Of a DNA stretch of 64,000 bases, positions 17,469-26,380 are shown one piece after another (the first letter of the stretch is position 1; every line of letters begins with the position of its first letter). Origin of the DNA: Delftia acidovorans (GTDB lineage: Bacteria; Pseudomonadota; Gammaproteobacteria; Burkholderiales; Burkholderiaceae_C); assembly GCA_031286585.1 (NCBI GenBank), contig JAITUC010000054.1:23030-87029 (forward strand), given 5' to 3'. The position numbers were made by a program, and so were the translations under genes. The notes beneath the pieces are model-generated. The model was not told where the DNA came from. It worked only from the letters and a program-made list of their open reading frames with translations, and did not search any database.

Positions 17469-17499
17469 ATGCACGTCAGCGCATCAGTGCATCAGCGCA

Positions 17500-18993
17500 T
17501 CAGCGCGCCCGGCGGCGCCGGCGCATTGCGGCCATGGCCAGCAGCACGGAGGCCGATGTGGCCGCCAGACCCGCGAGGTTCCACACGGGAATGGCTGCAG
17601 CAGAGGTCGCCGCCATCACCATGATGCCGCCCGGATCGACCACCACGCCATTGGCCTGCAGGTCATCGTCGCCCAGGCCGCCGTCCTGGACGTCCAGGGT
17701 GTAGGTGTTGGCAGAGATCACCTTGAAGCCGTCGTTGAAGGCATACCAGTGCGGTGCCGGGTTGGCCGCCGTGGGACCGTACTTCCAGTACTGGGCACCC
17801 GCCGGCAGGGCCTGCGGCATGGTGACGCTGAGCTTCAGCGTCGCGCCTGTGTTGCAGCCCGACGAGCGCAGATCCAGCACGCCCAGCGGATAGGCCGCCG
17901 CGCCCTGGGGCGGTGCCGCGGGCAGGCTTTGCGCACGCACCAGCGATGCCGATTGCAGGCTGCAGCCGCTGGCCGGATTGCTGACGGCCAGCGTCGCGCT
18001 GCCGCCTTGCAGGGTCGAGATGGTGGTGGCGCCAGCGGCAGGGGCGCTGACCGTCAGGGGCGGCGAGGCAGGCCCCGCGCCGCTGCTGGACTGTGCCGCC
18101 ACGCTGCAGTTGTAGGCCACGCCGGGCGTCAGGCCGTTGACCGCCACCGTCGGGGTGCTGGACGTGCCCGTCAGCACCGCGCCGCCGCCTTGCGGGACAC
18201 ATTGCGCCACATAGCCCGTGACCGTCTGGCCGGGGATGGAGGCCACCGGATCGAAGGTCAGCTGCACGGCCGTGCCCTGCGCGAAAAAGCCCGTATCGGC
18301 AGGTGGCTGCAGTGCGCCCGGAACGCTGCCGGACCAGACGCTCAGGGCATCGACGCCGAAGAACAGGCTTTGCCGGTTGTCCACCTCGGCAATGCGCAGG
18401 CGCACGGTCTGGCCCGCGTAGGCCGACAGGTCGAACTGCAGCGACTGGTAGCCGCTGCCGCTGGCCGAAGGACCGGGCGCCGTGGCCGGCGGCCACTGGA
18501 AGACGTTGGCCAGCACACCGGCGCCCAGGCTGTCGGGCGCGGCGGCTGGGTTCATGACGTCGATGCGCACCTGCTGGTTGGGCGCAGCCACCGTGTAGTC
18601 AAGCGTGGCGGGCGCCGCAGCGACCTTGGCCGCATTCTGGACATAGACGCGGGCGCTCAGCGTGGCCGGGCTGCCCGCCGGAATGGCGATGTCCTGGTAG
18701 AGCACATGGCTGCCGGGGCCGGGCTGGTCGCTCATGAGGGCAAATGCCCCGTCGGGAGGTGCGGGCACGGCCACGGGTGTGATGGCGCCCCTGGTGCCTT
18801 GCTGGGCGGCGAAGCCACCCTTGGAGCCGGCCTGGGACACGGATTGCCAGCCCGTGAAAACCGGGGAACCCGGACCGGAGTTCTGCTCGAAACTGCCGTT
18901 GGCCAGCAGTTCGGCGGCTTGCGCCGGGCCCAGGGCCGCAAACACCGCAAGGCCCAGCCAGGACTTGCGGGCAACGCCTTTTACGCTGTGCAT
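17500..18993 (-). CDS. Exported surface protein, choice-of-anchor U domain and IPTL-CTERM sorting signal
   Basis: 497 residues: a signal peptide (SWLGLAVFAALGPAQAAELL), an N-terminal beta-sandwich region (about 25-215), a fibronectin-III-like segment (about 240-315), and a choice-of-anchor-U-like region (LKLSVTMPQALPAGAQYWKY ... HWYAFNDG, then YTLDVQDGGLGDDD). The end is a sorting tripartite: IPVWNLAG motif, hydrophobic helix LAATSASVLLAMAAM, then RRRRRAR. This is the IPTL-CTERM pattern handled by exosortase-like systems, so the protein is likely processed at the cell surface. It follows the beta-helix gene by 18 bases and is probably co-expressed with it. Confidence 0.8.
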   Translation of the reverse strand: MHSVKGVARKSWLGLAVFAALGPAQAAELLANGSFEQNSGPGSPVFTGWQSVSQAGSKGGFAAQQGTRGAITPVAVPAPPDGAFALMSDQPGPGSHVLYQDIAIPAGSPATLSARVYVQNAAKVAAAPATLDYTVAAPNQQVRIDVMNPAAAPDSLGAGVLANVFQWPPATAPGPSASGSGYQSLQFDLSAYAGQTVRLRIAEVDNRQSLFFGVDALSVWSGSVPGALQPPADTGFFAQGTAVQLTFDPVASIPGQTVTGYVAQCVPQGGGAVLTGTSSTPTVAVNGLTPGVAYNCSVAAQSSSGAGPASPPLTVSAPAAGATTISTLQGGSATLAVSNPASGCSLQSASLVRAQSLPAAPPQGAAAYPLGVLDLRSSGCNTGATLKLSVTMPQALPAGAQYWKYGPTAANPAPHWYAFNDGFKVISANTYTLDVQDGGLGDDDLQANGVVVDPGGIMVMAATSAAAIPVWNLAGLAATSASVLLAMAAMRRRRRAR

Positions 18994-19011
18994 GATGCTG
19001 CCTTGCGCCGA

Positions 19012-19758
19012 TCAGCGTTCGTAGACGGTGTCGGTGGGCGCGCTGTCCTGGGTGTTTCCCATGACCCGGTTGTTGTTGAACGAGGTGATCTTCCCGCCTG
19101 CCGCAGCGTTGAACGCCTTGTCATTGCCGAACACCGTGGTGTTGGACAGGTAGACCTGGGCGGTCGTGCTCTGGACGCTGATGGCGGCGCGGGTTGCATC
19201 GCCCTGGACCGGCTGCACATTGCCCAGCAGTTGCGAGCCTTGCACGAGCACGGAGGTGTTGGTGGCTGCAGCGTCCACCCTGACCGCCGCCTGCGCGAAG
19301 CCCTGGATCTTGACGTTCTCCACCACCACCTTGCCAGCCTGCAGGATGTTCACTCCGGACAGGCCCTGGTCAATGCCGTTGATGTCCAGGCTCCTGAGCA
19401 CCACGGTATCCGAAGGGTTTGCAGAGACAGTGATGCCGCTCGTGCCCGACACCAGCACGCCGGCGATGGCACCGCCGCTGCCGTCAATGGTGATGGACTT
19501 GGTGATGGTGATCGCGCCGAATCCGCCCGGATCCAGCACATTGATCTCACCCTTGGCGGCCGTCTTGGAGATGGCCCCCGCAAACGTCTTGCAGGGAGCC
19601 GTGCGGCTGCAGGGATTGACGTCATCGCCCACGCCCGAGACCCAGGTGCGCGTGGCCTGCGCCCAGGCGCCGGACGATGCCAGCGTGGCCGATGCGCAAA
19701 CGAAGAGGGCCGCCCAGCTGCGGCCGGACAGAAAGAGAGCACGGGGCGTGAACGACAT
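19012..19758 (-). CDS. Exported right-handed beta-helix protein
   Basis: 248 residues, ATG chosen for its GGAGA ribosome site. The signal peptide ends at AWAQA. The mature protein starts TRTWVSGVGDDVNPCSRTAPCKTFAGAI, the form seen in polymorphic-outer-membrane-type beta-helix proteins, and continues with short repeating strands (ITITKSITIDGSGG, VVVENVKIQGFAQAAVRV). Pairs of Cys near residues 50 and 56 may form a disulfide. No catalytic residues are recognised. Being upstream of the IPTL-CTERM gene with an 18-base gap, it probably forms a two-gene envelope operon with it. Confidence 0.75.
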   Translation of the reverse strand: MSFTPRALFLSGRSWAALFVCASATLASSGAWAQATRTWVSGVGDDVNPCSRTAPCKTFAGAISKTAAKGEINVLDPGGFGAITITKSITIDGSGGAIAGVLVSGTSGITVSANPSDTVVLRSLDINGIDQGLSGVNILQAGKVVVENVKIQGFAQAAVRVDAAATNTSVLVQGSQLLGNVQPVQGDATRAAISVQSTTAQVYLSNTTVFGNDKAFNAAAGGKITSFNNNRVMGNTQDSAPTDTVYER

Positions 19759-19866
19759 CGGAGTCTCCGTAAGCGATGGGCTGCGGTCATGGCGCCGGAT
19801 AGGCTTTTCATGAGCGCTGTCAATAATTATCATGCAAACGAAAAACTTTTAGAAACACTATTTGCG

Positions 19867-19903
19867 AAAAAAAGCCCGCACGCAGGACTGCGTTGCGGGC
19901 TTT
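19867..19903 (-). terminator. Rho-independent terminator of the trpGDC transcript
   Basis: On the minus strand a stem AAAGCCCGCA pairs with TGCGGGCTTT around an inner CGCA/TGCG extension, followed by a run of seven T residues. It begins about 40 bases after the trpC stop. It separates the trp genes from the surface-protein operon transcribed in the same direction. Confidence 0.85.
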
Positions 19904-19944
19904 GCGCTTGAGGTGCGCCTGGGGCCGGACGGCGTGCCTTCGCC

Positions 19945-20748
19945 TCAGCCGAACAGCTTGGCCAGTGCCTCTCCCGGCTCCTTGGCGCGCATGAAGGCCT
20001 CGCCCACCAGGAAGCCGTGGATGCCGGCATCGCGCATGGCCTTGACGTCCTCGCGGCTGCCGATGCCCGACTCGGTGACCAGCAGGCGGTCGGCCGGCAC
20101 GTTCTTTTGCAGGTCCAGCGTGGTCTGGATGCTGACCTCGAAGCTGCGCAGGTTGCGGTTGTTGATGCCCACCAGCGGCGTCTTGAGCCGCAGGGCGCGG
20201 TCCAGCTCGGCGCCGTCGTGGACCTCGACCAGCACGGCCATGTCCAGGCTGTGGGCGATCTGTTCCATCTCGGCCATCTGCGCATCGTCCAGGCAGGCGG
20301 CGATCAGCAGCACGCAGTCGGCGCCCATGGCCCGCGACTCGTAGATCTGGTAGGGATCGACCATGAAGTCCTTGCGCAGCACGGGCAGGTGGCAGCTGGC
20401 GCGCGCCTGCTTGAGATAGTCCACGCTGCCCTGGAAGAACTGCCTGTCGGTCAGCACCGAGAGGCAGGCGGCGCTGACGCCCTTGCCATCGCCCTCGGCA
20501 TAGCTTTGCGCGATGTCGGCGGGGATGAAGTCCTCGCGGATCACGCCCTTGCTGGGGCTGGCCTTCTTGATCTCGGCGATCACGCCGGCCTGGCCGGCGG
20601 CGATCCTGGCGCGCAGCGCGCCCACGAAGTCGCGCGTGAGCACGCGGCTTTCGGCGTCGCGGCGCATGTCCGCGAAGGGCATGCGCTTCTGGGCGGCCGC
20701 CACTTCCTGCACTTTCACGTCGCAGATTTGCTTGAGGATGTCGGACAC
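19945..20748 (-). CDS. trpC: Indole-3-glycerol-phosphate synthase
   Basis: 267 residues from the GTG at 20748, preferred over the ATG at 20772 because AAGGAAAG sits at the right distance and the protein then begins SDILKQI as in other betaproteobacterial TrpC proteins. TIM-barrel motifs are present: VIAEIKKASPSKGVI (catalytic Lys and phosphate site), VLRKDFMVDPYQI, VLVEVHDGAELDRAL, LVGINNRNLRSFEV, VTESGIGSREDV. It converts carboxyphenylamino-deoxyribulose phosphate to indole-glycerol phosphate in tryptophan synthesis. It is the last gene of trpG-trpD-trpC. Confidence 0.96.
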   Translation of the reverse strand: MSDILKQICDVKVQEVAAAQKRMPFADMRRDAESRVLTRDFVGALRARIAAGQAGVIAEIKKASPSKGVIREDFIPADIAQSYAEGDGKGVSAACLSVLTDRQFFQGSVDYLKQARASCHLPVLRKDFMVDPYQIYESRAMGADCVLLIAACLDDAQMAEMEQIAHSLDMAVLVEVHDGAELDRALRLKTPLVGINNRNLRSFEVSIQTTLDLQKNVPADRLLVTESGIGSREDVKAMRDAGIHGFLVGEAFMRAKEPGEALAKLFG

Positions 20749-20798
20749 GTTGCTTTCCTTGGTTTCTTGCATTCGGTGGTCGATGGGGGCTGCGCGGC

Positions 20799-21833
20799 TC
20801 AGGCCGTCAGCCGGGCCGTGTAGGCCACGAGTTCGTTGAGCTTGGCCAGGGCCGCGCCGCTGTCCAGCGCCGCCTGGGCGCGGGCCATGCCGTCCTCGAT
20901 GCTGGAGGCCACGTTGGCCGCATACAGGGCGGCACCCGCGTTCAGGCAGACGATGTCGCGCGCGGAACTCTTCTCGCCATGGAGCACGCCCAGCAGCATG
21001 GCCTTGGACTCCTCGGGATTGTCCACCTTGAAGGCGCGCGTGCCCACCATGCGCAGGCCGAAGTCCTCGGGGTGGATCTCGTACTCGCGCACCACGCCGT
21101 CCTTGAGCTCGCCCACCAGGGTGCCAGCGCCCAGGCTGATCTCGTCCAGGCCGTCGCGGCCATAGACCACGATGGCGTGCTCGGCGCCCAGGCGCTGCAG
21201 CGCGCGCACCTGGATGCCGACCAGGTCCTCGTGGAACACGCCCATGAGGATGTTGGGCGCGCTGGCCGGATTGGTCAGCGGGCCCAGGATGTTGAAGATG
21301 GTGCGCACGCCCAGCTCCTTGCGCACGGGCGCCACGTTCTTCATGGCCGGGTGGTGGTTGGGCGCGAACATGAAGCCGATGCCCACGTCGGCGATGCTGC
21401 GCGCGATCTGCTCGGGGCTGAGCTGGATGTTGACGCCCAGCGCCTCCATGGCGTCGGCGCTGCCGCTCTTGCTGCTGACGCTGCGCCCGCCGTGCTTGCT
21501 GACCTTGCCGCCCGCCGCCGCGATCACGAAGATGGAGCAGGTGGAGATGTTGAAGGTGTTGGCGCCGTCGCCGCCCGTGCCCACGATGTCCACCAGGTGG
21601 CGCTTGTCCTCCACATGGACCTTGTTGGAGAACTCGCGCATGACCTCGGCCGCGGCCGTGATCTCGCCGATGGTCTCCTTCTTCACGCGCAGGCCGGTGA
21701 CGATGGCGGCCGTCATCACGGGCGACAGTTCGCCGCGCATGATCAGGCGCATCAGGTGCAGCATCTCGTCGTGGAAGATTTCGCGGTGCTCGATGGTGCG
21801 CTGCAGCGCTTCCTGGGGGGTGATCTGGGTCAT
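20799..21833 (-). CDS. trpD: Anthranilate phosphoribosyltransferase
   Basis: 344 residues. The PRPP site DIVGTGGDGANTFNIST, the KHGGRSVSSKSGSADAMEALG loop and the FAPNHHPAMKNVAPVRKELG segment are all intact; GPLTNPA marks the second half of the active site. It transfers phosphoribose from PRPP to anthranilate. A gap of about 29 bases follows trpG and about 50 bases precede trpC, consistent with a single transcript. It is a separate polypeptide from TrpG, as is usual in betaproteobacteria. Confidence 0.96.
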   Translation of the reverse strand: MTQITPQEALQRTIEHREIFHDEMLHLMRLIMRGELSPVMTAAIVTGLRVKKETIGEITAAAEVMREFSNKVHVEDKRHLVDIVGTGGDGANTFNISTCSIFVIAAAGGKVSKHGGRSVSSKSGSADAMEALGVNIQLSPEQIARSIADVGIGFMFAPNHHPAMKNVAPVRKELGVRTIFNILGPLTNPASAPNILMGVFHEDLVGIQVRALQRLGAEHAIVVYGRDGLDEISLGAGTLVGELKDGVVREYEIHPEDFGLRMVGTRAFKVDNPEESKAMLLGVLHGEKSSARDIVCLNAGAALYAANVASSIEDGMARAQAALDSGAALAKLNELVAYTARLTA

Positions 21834-21862
21834 TGCGGTGTCTCGTTTGGGTGCCGGCCTGC

Positions 21863-22450
21863 TCAGGCCTTCTGTTCCAGGAAATTCTTCAGCATGGCGT
21901 GGCCATGCTCGGTGAGGATGCTCTCGGGGTGGAATTGCACGCCCTCGATGGCCAGGCTGGTGTGGCGCACGCCCTGGATCTCGCCGTCCTCGCTGGTGGC
22001 CGTGATCTCCAGGCATTCGGGCAGGCTGGAGCGCGCAATGGCCAGCGAGTGGTAGCGGTTGACCGTGAACTGCTCGGGCAGGTCGGCGAACACGCCCTTG
22101 CGGTCGGTGGTGATGACGCTGGTCTTGCCATGCATCTGCTGGCCCGCGCGCACGATGTCGCCGCCGAAGGCCGCGCCGATGCTCTGGTGGCCCAGGCACA
22201 CGCCCAAGATGGGCAGGCGGCCTGCAAAGTGCCGGATGGCCGCCACGGAAATGCCGGCCTCGGCCGGCGAGCAGGGGCCGGGCGAGATCACCAGGCGGTC
22301 GATCTTCTCGCGCTCGACCAGGGCGATCACCTCGTCCAGCGTGGCCTCGTCATTGCGCACCACGGTGACATCGGCACCCAGCTCGCCGAAGTACTGGACG
22401 ATGTTGTAGGTGAAGCTGTCGTAGTTGTCGATCATCAGCAGTCTGGTCAT
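21863..22450 (-). CDS. trpG: Anthranilate synthase glutaminase subunit
   Basis: 195 residues, a class-I glutamine amidotransferase with catalytic triad visible: ILGVCLGHQSIG (Cys), GVQFHPESILTEHG (His and Glu), plus LVISPGPCSPAEAG. It supplies ammonia to TrpE. The N-terminus MTRLLMIDNYDSFTYN is the family start. TrpE is not adjacent but 20 kb away on the same strand, so the two subunits of one enzyme come from separate transcription units, each with its own candidate leader. Confidence 0.95.
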   Translation of the reverse strand: MTRLLMIDNYDSFTYNIVQYFGELGADVTVVRNDEATLDEVIALVEREKIDRLVISPGPCSPAEAGISVAAIRHFAGRLPILGVCLGHQSIGAAFGGDIVRAGQQMHGKTSVITTDRKGVFADLPEQFTVNRYHSLAIARSSLPECLEITATSEDGEIQGVRHTSLAIEGVQFHPESILTEHGHAMLKNFLEQKA

Positions 22451-22465
22451 ACCGGCTCCTGGGTC

Positions 22466-22564
22466 TCAAAGGGAAAAACGGCTGGCGCGGGCATGCCGCA
22501 GCGAAGGCTGGCGCGGGCATGCGCGCAATGCGGCCTGGGTCTGGAAGGGGGAATCTGAGGGCAT
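22466..22564 (-). CDS. Possible small ORF between trp leader and trpG
   Basis: A 32-codon frame beginning MPSDSPFQTQ with AGGAG eight bases before its ATG, ending 15 bases before the trpG start. It has no Trp codons and no recognised similarity. It spans a 17-base direct repeat (22480-22496 and 22506-22522, core GGCTGGCGCGGGCATG). It may be a coupling ORF for trpG translation or a chance frame; codon use is not distinctive. Confidence 0.25.
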   Translation of the reverse strand: MPSDSPFQTQAALRACPRQPSLRHARASRFSL

Positions 22565-22622
22565 CTGGGCAATCTCCTGGGTTCTGGGAGCCGCCGTGCC
22601 GGGTAGCCATCTGCTGGGTGAG

Positions 22623-22692
22623 CCTTGCTGCCGTCACGGCGGCAAGGCGCGGTACGCAACCGCAACGACGTGCCGCTTCCTTATTGGAAGCG
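22623..22692 (-). promoter_or_regulatory. Candidate trp attenuator hairpins
   Basis: Downstream of the leader peptide are three hairpins on the minus-strand RNA. The first (22674-22692, CGCTTCC, loop AATAA, GGAAGCG) begins immediately after the tandem Trp codons and contains the leader stop. The second (22649-22663) has stem GCGGT/ACCGC. The third (22623-22647) is an 11-bp stem CCTTGCCGCCG/CGGCAGCAAGG with loop TGA. Ribosome stalling at the Trp codons would disrupt the first hairpin, the layout expected of attenuation. The last stem lacks a U-run, so termination may be Rho-dependent or the control may act on translation. Confidence 0.6.
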
Positions 22693-22734
22693 CCACCACT
22701 GTGCAACGATGATCGAAACGGGCGTACCGTTCAT
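22681..22734 (-). CDS. trpL: Tryptophan leader peptide with tandem Trp codons
   Basis: A 17-residue frame, MNGTPVSIIVAQWWRFQ, with two consecutive TGG codons five codons before the stop. Tandem Trp codons in a short ORF ahead of a trp operon are the defining sign of an attenuation leader. It lies 230 bases upstream of trpG, on the same strand, and its stop is buried in the first hairpin. The ribosome site is weak (AAGACAG). Chance occurrence of WW in a frame of this length at this place is unlikely. Confidence 0.75.
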   Translation of the reverse strand: MNGTPVSIIVAQWWRFQ

Positions 22735-22848
22735 GGCTGTCTTGGATCGAGAGTTCAGGTGTCTGGAAGACGGGAATGCAGCAGGCTGCATGGCGGAGCA
22801 TGCTAACACAGGGTCCGCGCAGCGTGGCGGGACGACCCTGCGAGCGCC

Positions 22849-23472
22849 TCACTTCAGGAAATCCGGCTGGTCGAACTTCTGCTTCAAAAAGCGCCCGTTG
22901 GCCAGCAGCGCCTGCGCATCGCTGGCCGCTACATGGGCCACCACCTGCTGCATCTGCCCGGCCAGCAGCGCCAGCTGCTCGGTCAGCAGCTGCCTGGGCG
23001 TCTTGCCGTCCTGCACGGGCTGGGTGACACGGAACAGCGGCGGCAGCGCCGCATAGTGCGACAGCGTGGCGGGCAGGTACTGCAGCACCGTCTCGCGCAC
23101 GGTGAACAGGCCGTCGTTGAAGACCGGGCCCGCGTCGGCCAGCGAGGGCAGCACCTCGTGCACCGAGCCGCGCACGCTGTCCAGGTGCTTTTGCATCTCG
23201 GGCGTGAGCATCGGGCGGGCCTTTTGCACCAGCTCGTCGATGCGTTCGCGGATGTCCTCGGCGCTCCAGTGCTGCTGCAGCGCCCGCTCGAAGCTGGCGC
23301 CCGCGGGCTGCAGGGCCCAGCCCAGCATCAGGCCCGCGCCGTACAGGCCCAGCGTGATCCAGCCCCAGCCCGCACCGATCACGCCCGCGAACAGCAGCAC
23401 CGGCCCCAGCAGGGCCAGCGCCAGGCCGGCAAGGTTGCCGTTGCCGTAGAAGAAAAGCTGCAGGCGGCGCAT
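22849..23472 (-). CDS. Membrane-anchored protein of unknown function, last gene of TelA operon
   Basis: 207 residues. Two closely spaced hydrophobic segments near the N-terminus (NLAGLALALLGPVLLFAGVI and WITLGLYGAGLMLGWAL) form a hairpin anchor, followed by a long helical, probably coiled-coil cytoplasmic or periplasmic domain (FERALQQHWSAEDIRERIDE, then LTEQLALLAGQMQQVVAHVA). I do not recognise the family. It starts about 30 bases after the VWA-lipoprotein gene and shares its strand, so it belongs to the TelA operon and could anchor or sense for that complex. Confidence 0.65.
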   Translation of the reverse strand: MRRLQLFFYGNGNLAGLALALLGPVLLFAGVIGAGWGWITLGLYGAGLMLGWALQPAGASFERALQQHWSAEDIRERIDELVQKARPMLTPEMQKHLDSVRGSVHEVLPSLADAGPVFNDGLFTVRETVLQYLPATLSHYAALPPLFRVTQPVQDGKTPRQLLTEQLALLAGQMQQVVAHVAASDAQALLANGRFLKQKFDQPDFLK

Positions 23473-23500
23473 CAGGCGGCTCCGATCGCTGGCGGCGCTG

Positions 23501-25111
23501 TCACTGGTAGCCCCGGATTTCCTTGAACACCAGCGGCAGCCCGCTCTTGCCGGTGTTGCGCGCATCGAAGGCGCGCCCGCCCGTCAGCTCGGCCAGGGCC
23601 TGCATTTCGCCGGACTGCGCCTCGCCAAAGATGATGGGAAAGACGCGCGCCAGCGGCGCGCCGCCGTCGCGCGCCATGCGCTGCTCGCGCTCGAACGCGG
23701 CGAAGTCGCGGCCGGCCGTGTTGGCGCCATCGGTCAGCAGCACGATGCTGACGAAGCGCTCGGGATCGGCCCACAGTTCCTGGCGGGCCTGCTGCTGGGC
23801 CAGCGTGAGCGCGTCGTAGATGGCCGTGCCGCCGTCGGCCACCAGGCTGTCGGCATAGGCCAGCACCTGGGCGCTTGCGGCCTTCAGGTCGCCCGCCGCG
23901 AACTGCACGCGCGCGGGCTGGCCGACCAGGCCCGAGAAAGGAATCAGCAGCACGCGTTCGCGCGCCTGGAAGGCGGCATAGCGCTGGCTGGCAGCCGATG
24001 CCTCGGCGCCAGACAGCAGCTTCAGCGCCTCCTTCATCTGCGCCAGCCGCTGGCCCTTCATGGAGCCGCTCACATCCAGCACGAAGATGCTGGTGGCCGG
24101 GCGGCGCAGATCGCTCTGGTAGGCCGATAGCACGGCATCGATCACCTCCAGCCGGTTGGGAAAGCTCAGCTCCACCACGGGCGCCGTGGGCAGCGCCGGG
24201 CTGGCCTGCGCCTCGGGGCTGGCGGGGCGCAGCTGGGCCTGGCGCAGCGGCTGGCCCTGGAAGGCGGGGGCCTTGAACTGGGCGACCAGCCGGTCATAGT
24301 CCGCGCGCCGCGCAGCGTTGAGCAGCATCAGCGGATAGTCGGCCGAGATCACGCCGTCGCGCGGGTAGACCAGGGTGAGCCGGTCGGCGGCGGGCAGCTT
24401 CTCGTTCAGGCGCAGGATCACGGCCTCGTAGTTGACCAGCGCATCGACGGCGCCGGGCTCGCGCTCGAAGGCCTCGGCCAGCCAGCCGGAGCTGCCGGCG
24501 GTGAGCTTCTGGCCCGACAGGAAGTCCTTGAGCACCCTGGCATTGACCTCGCTGGCATCCAGGTCCTCGGTCTTGCCGGCCACGGCCGAGGCCACGGCGA
24601 ACAGCGCGCTCATGCCGGTGTTGGAGCTGGCCGGATTGGTCATGCCGTAGCGCAGCCGGCCCTGGGCGGCGGCGCGTGCGATGTCGGCCCAGGTGGATGG
24701 TGCCTTGTCCCAGCCCAGCTTTTGCAGCACCGGGGCCTTCACGCCCAGGGCCACGCGCGAGTAGAAAAGCTTTTCGCGCGCCAGCGGCTTGTTGGCCAGC
24801 GCCAGCGCGGGATAGGCGCCGTTGGGCGGCAGGATGGCGTCGTACTGCTCGCCCGCATTGATGCGCTCGACCATCTCCAGCGTGCCCGCATAGCTGAGCT
24901 TGAGCGGCACGCCCGCCGCCGTGGCGGCCTGCTCCAGCGCGGGCGCCACGTCCTTGAGCTCGGAGCCGGCCAGCACGGTGAAGATGCCCTGGGCACCGGC
25001 GGGCGCATCGGCCTTTGCGGCGGCCTGCGTCGCGGGTTCGGGCGACTTGCCGCAGCCAGCCAGGGACAGGCCAAGGCCCAGCAGCAGCAAGGCCGCCAGG
25101 CGCTGGAGCAT
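23501..25111 (-). CDS. Lipoprotein with solute-binding and von Willebrand factor A domains
   Basis: 536 residues. A lipobox (LSLAGC, Cys20) is followed by a periplasmic-binding-protein-like region (about 40-290: FTVLAGSELKDVAPALEQAA, LPPNGAYPALALANKPLA, YPRDGVISADYPLMLLNAAR) of the extracellular-solute type, then a VWA domain from about 340 with an intact MIDAS motif DVSGS (346-350), conserved Thr in DGGTAIYDAL and Asp in LLTDGANTAG. VWA domains bind protein partners through a metal ion. It is coded between telA and a membrane-anchored protein, overlapping tightly. The combination suggests a surface or periplasmic metal/stress-sensing complex; no ligand can be inferred. Confidence 0.75.
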   Translation of the reverse strand: MLQRLAALLLLGLGLSLAGCGKSPEPATQAAAKADAPAGAQGIFTVLAGSELKDVAPALEQAATAAGVPLKLSYAGTLEMVERINAGEQYDAILPPNGAYPALALANKPLAREKLFYSRVALGVKAPVLQKLGWDKAPSTWADIARAAAQGRLRYGMTNPASSNTGMSALFAVASAVAGKTEDLDASEVNARVLKDFLSGQKLTAGSSGWLAEAFEREPGAVDALVNYEAVILRLNEKLPAADRLTLVYPRDGVISADYPLMLLNAARRADYDRLVAQFKAPAFQGQPLRQAQLRPASPEAQASPALPTAPVVELSFPNRLEVIDAVLSAYQSDLRRPATSIFVLDVSGSMKGQRLAQMKEALKLLSGAEASAASQRYAAFQARERVLLIPFSGLVGQPARVQFAAGDLKAASAQVLAYADSLVADGGTAIYDALTLAQQQARQELWADPERFVSIVLLTDGANTAGRDFAAFEREQRMARDGGAPLARVFPIIFGEAQSGEMQALAELTGGRAFDARNTGKSGLPLVFKEIRGYQ

Positions 25112-25113
25112 GC

Positions 25114-26358
<1,245 letters not shown>

Positions 26359-26380
26359 CGGTTGCTCCTGGCTCGTTCGG

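Noticed and set aside
14444..17470. Very long minus-strand frame continuing upstream of the Crp-like gene
   Set aside because: It runs antisense through the alkylsulfatase-like gene and ung frames, shows no domains, and has the Arg/Ala/Pro/His-rich composition typical of shadow frames in GC-rich DNA. Only the last 237 codons match a real family.
17749..19911. 720-codon plus-strand frame opposite the two surface-protein genes
   Set aside because: The minus strand carries two signal-peptide proteins with proper ribosome sites; the plus frame translates to His/Arg/Gln-rich nonsense.
22350..22706. 118-codon minus-strand frame overlapping the trp leader
   Set aside because: It overlaps both trpG and the leader hairpins in another frame, is Arg/Pro-rich and is less convincing than the 17-codon Trp leader.
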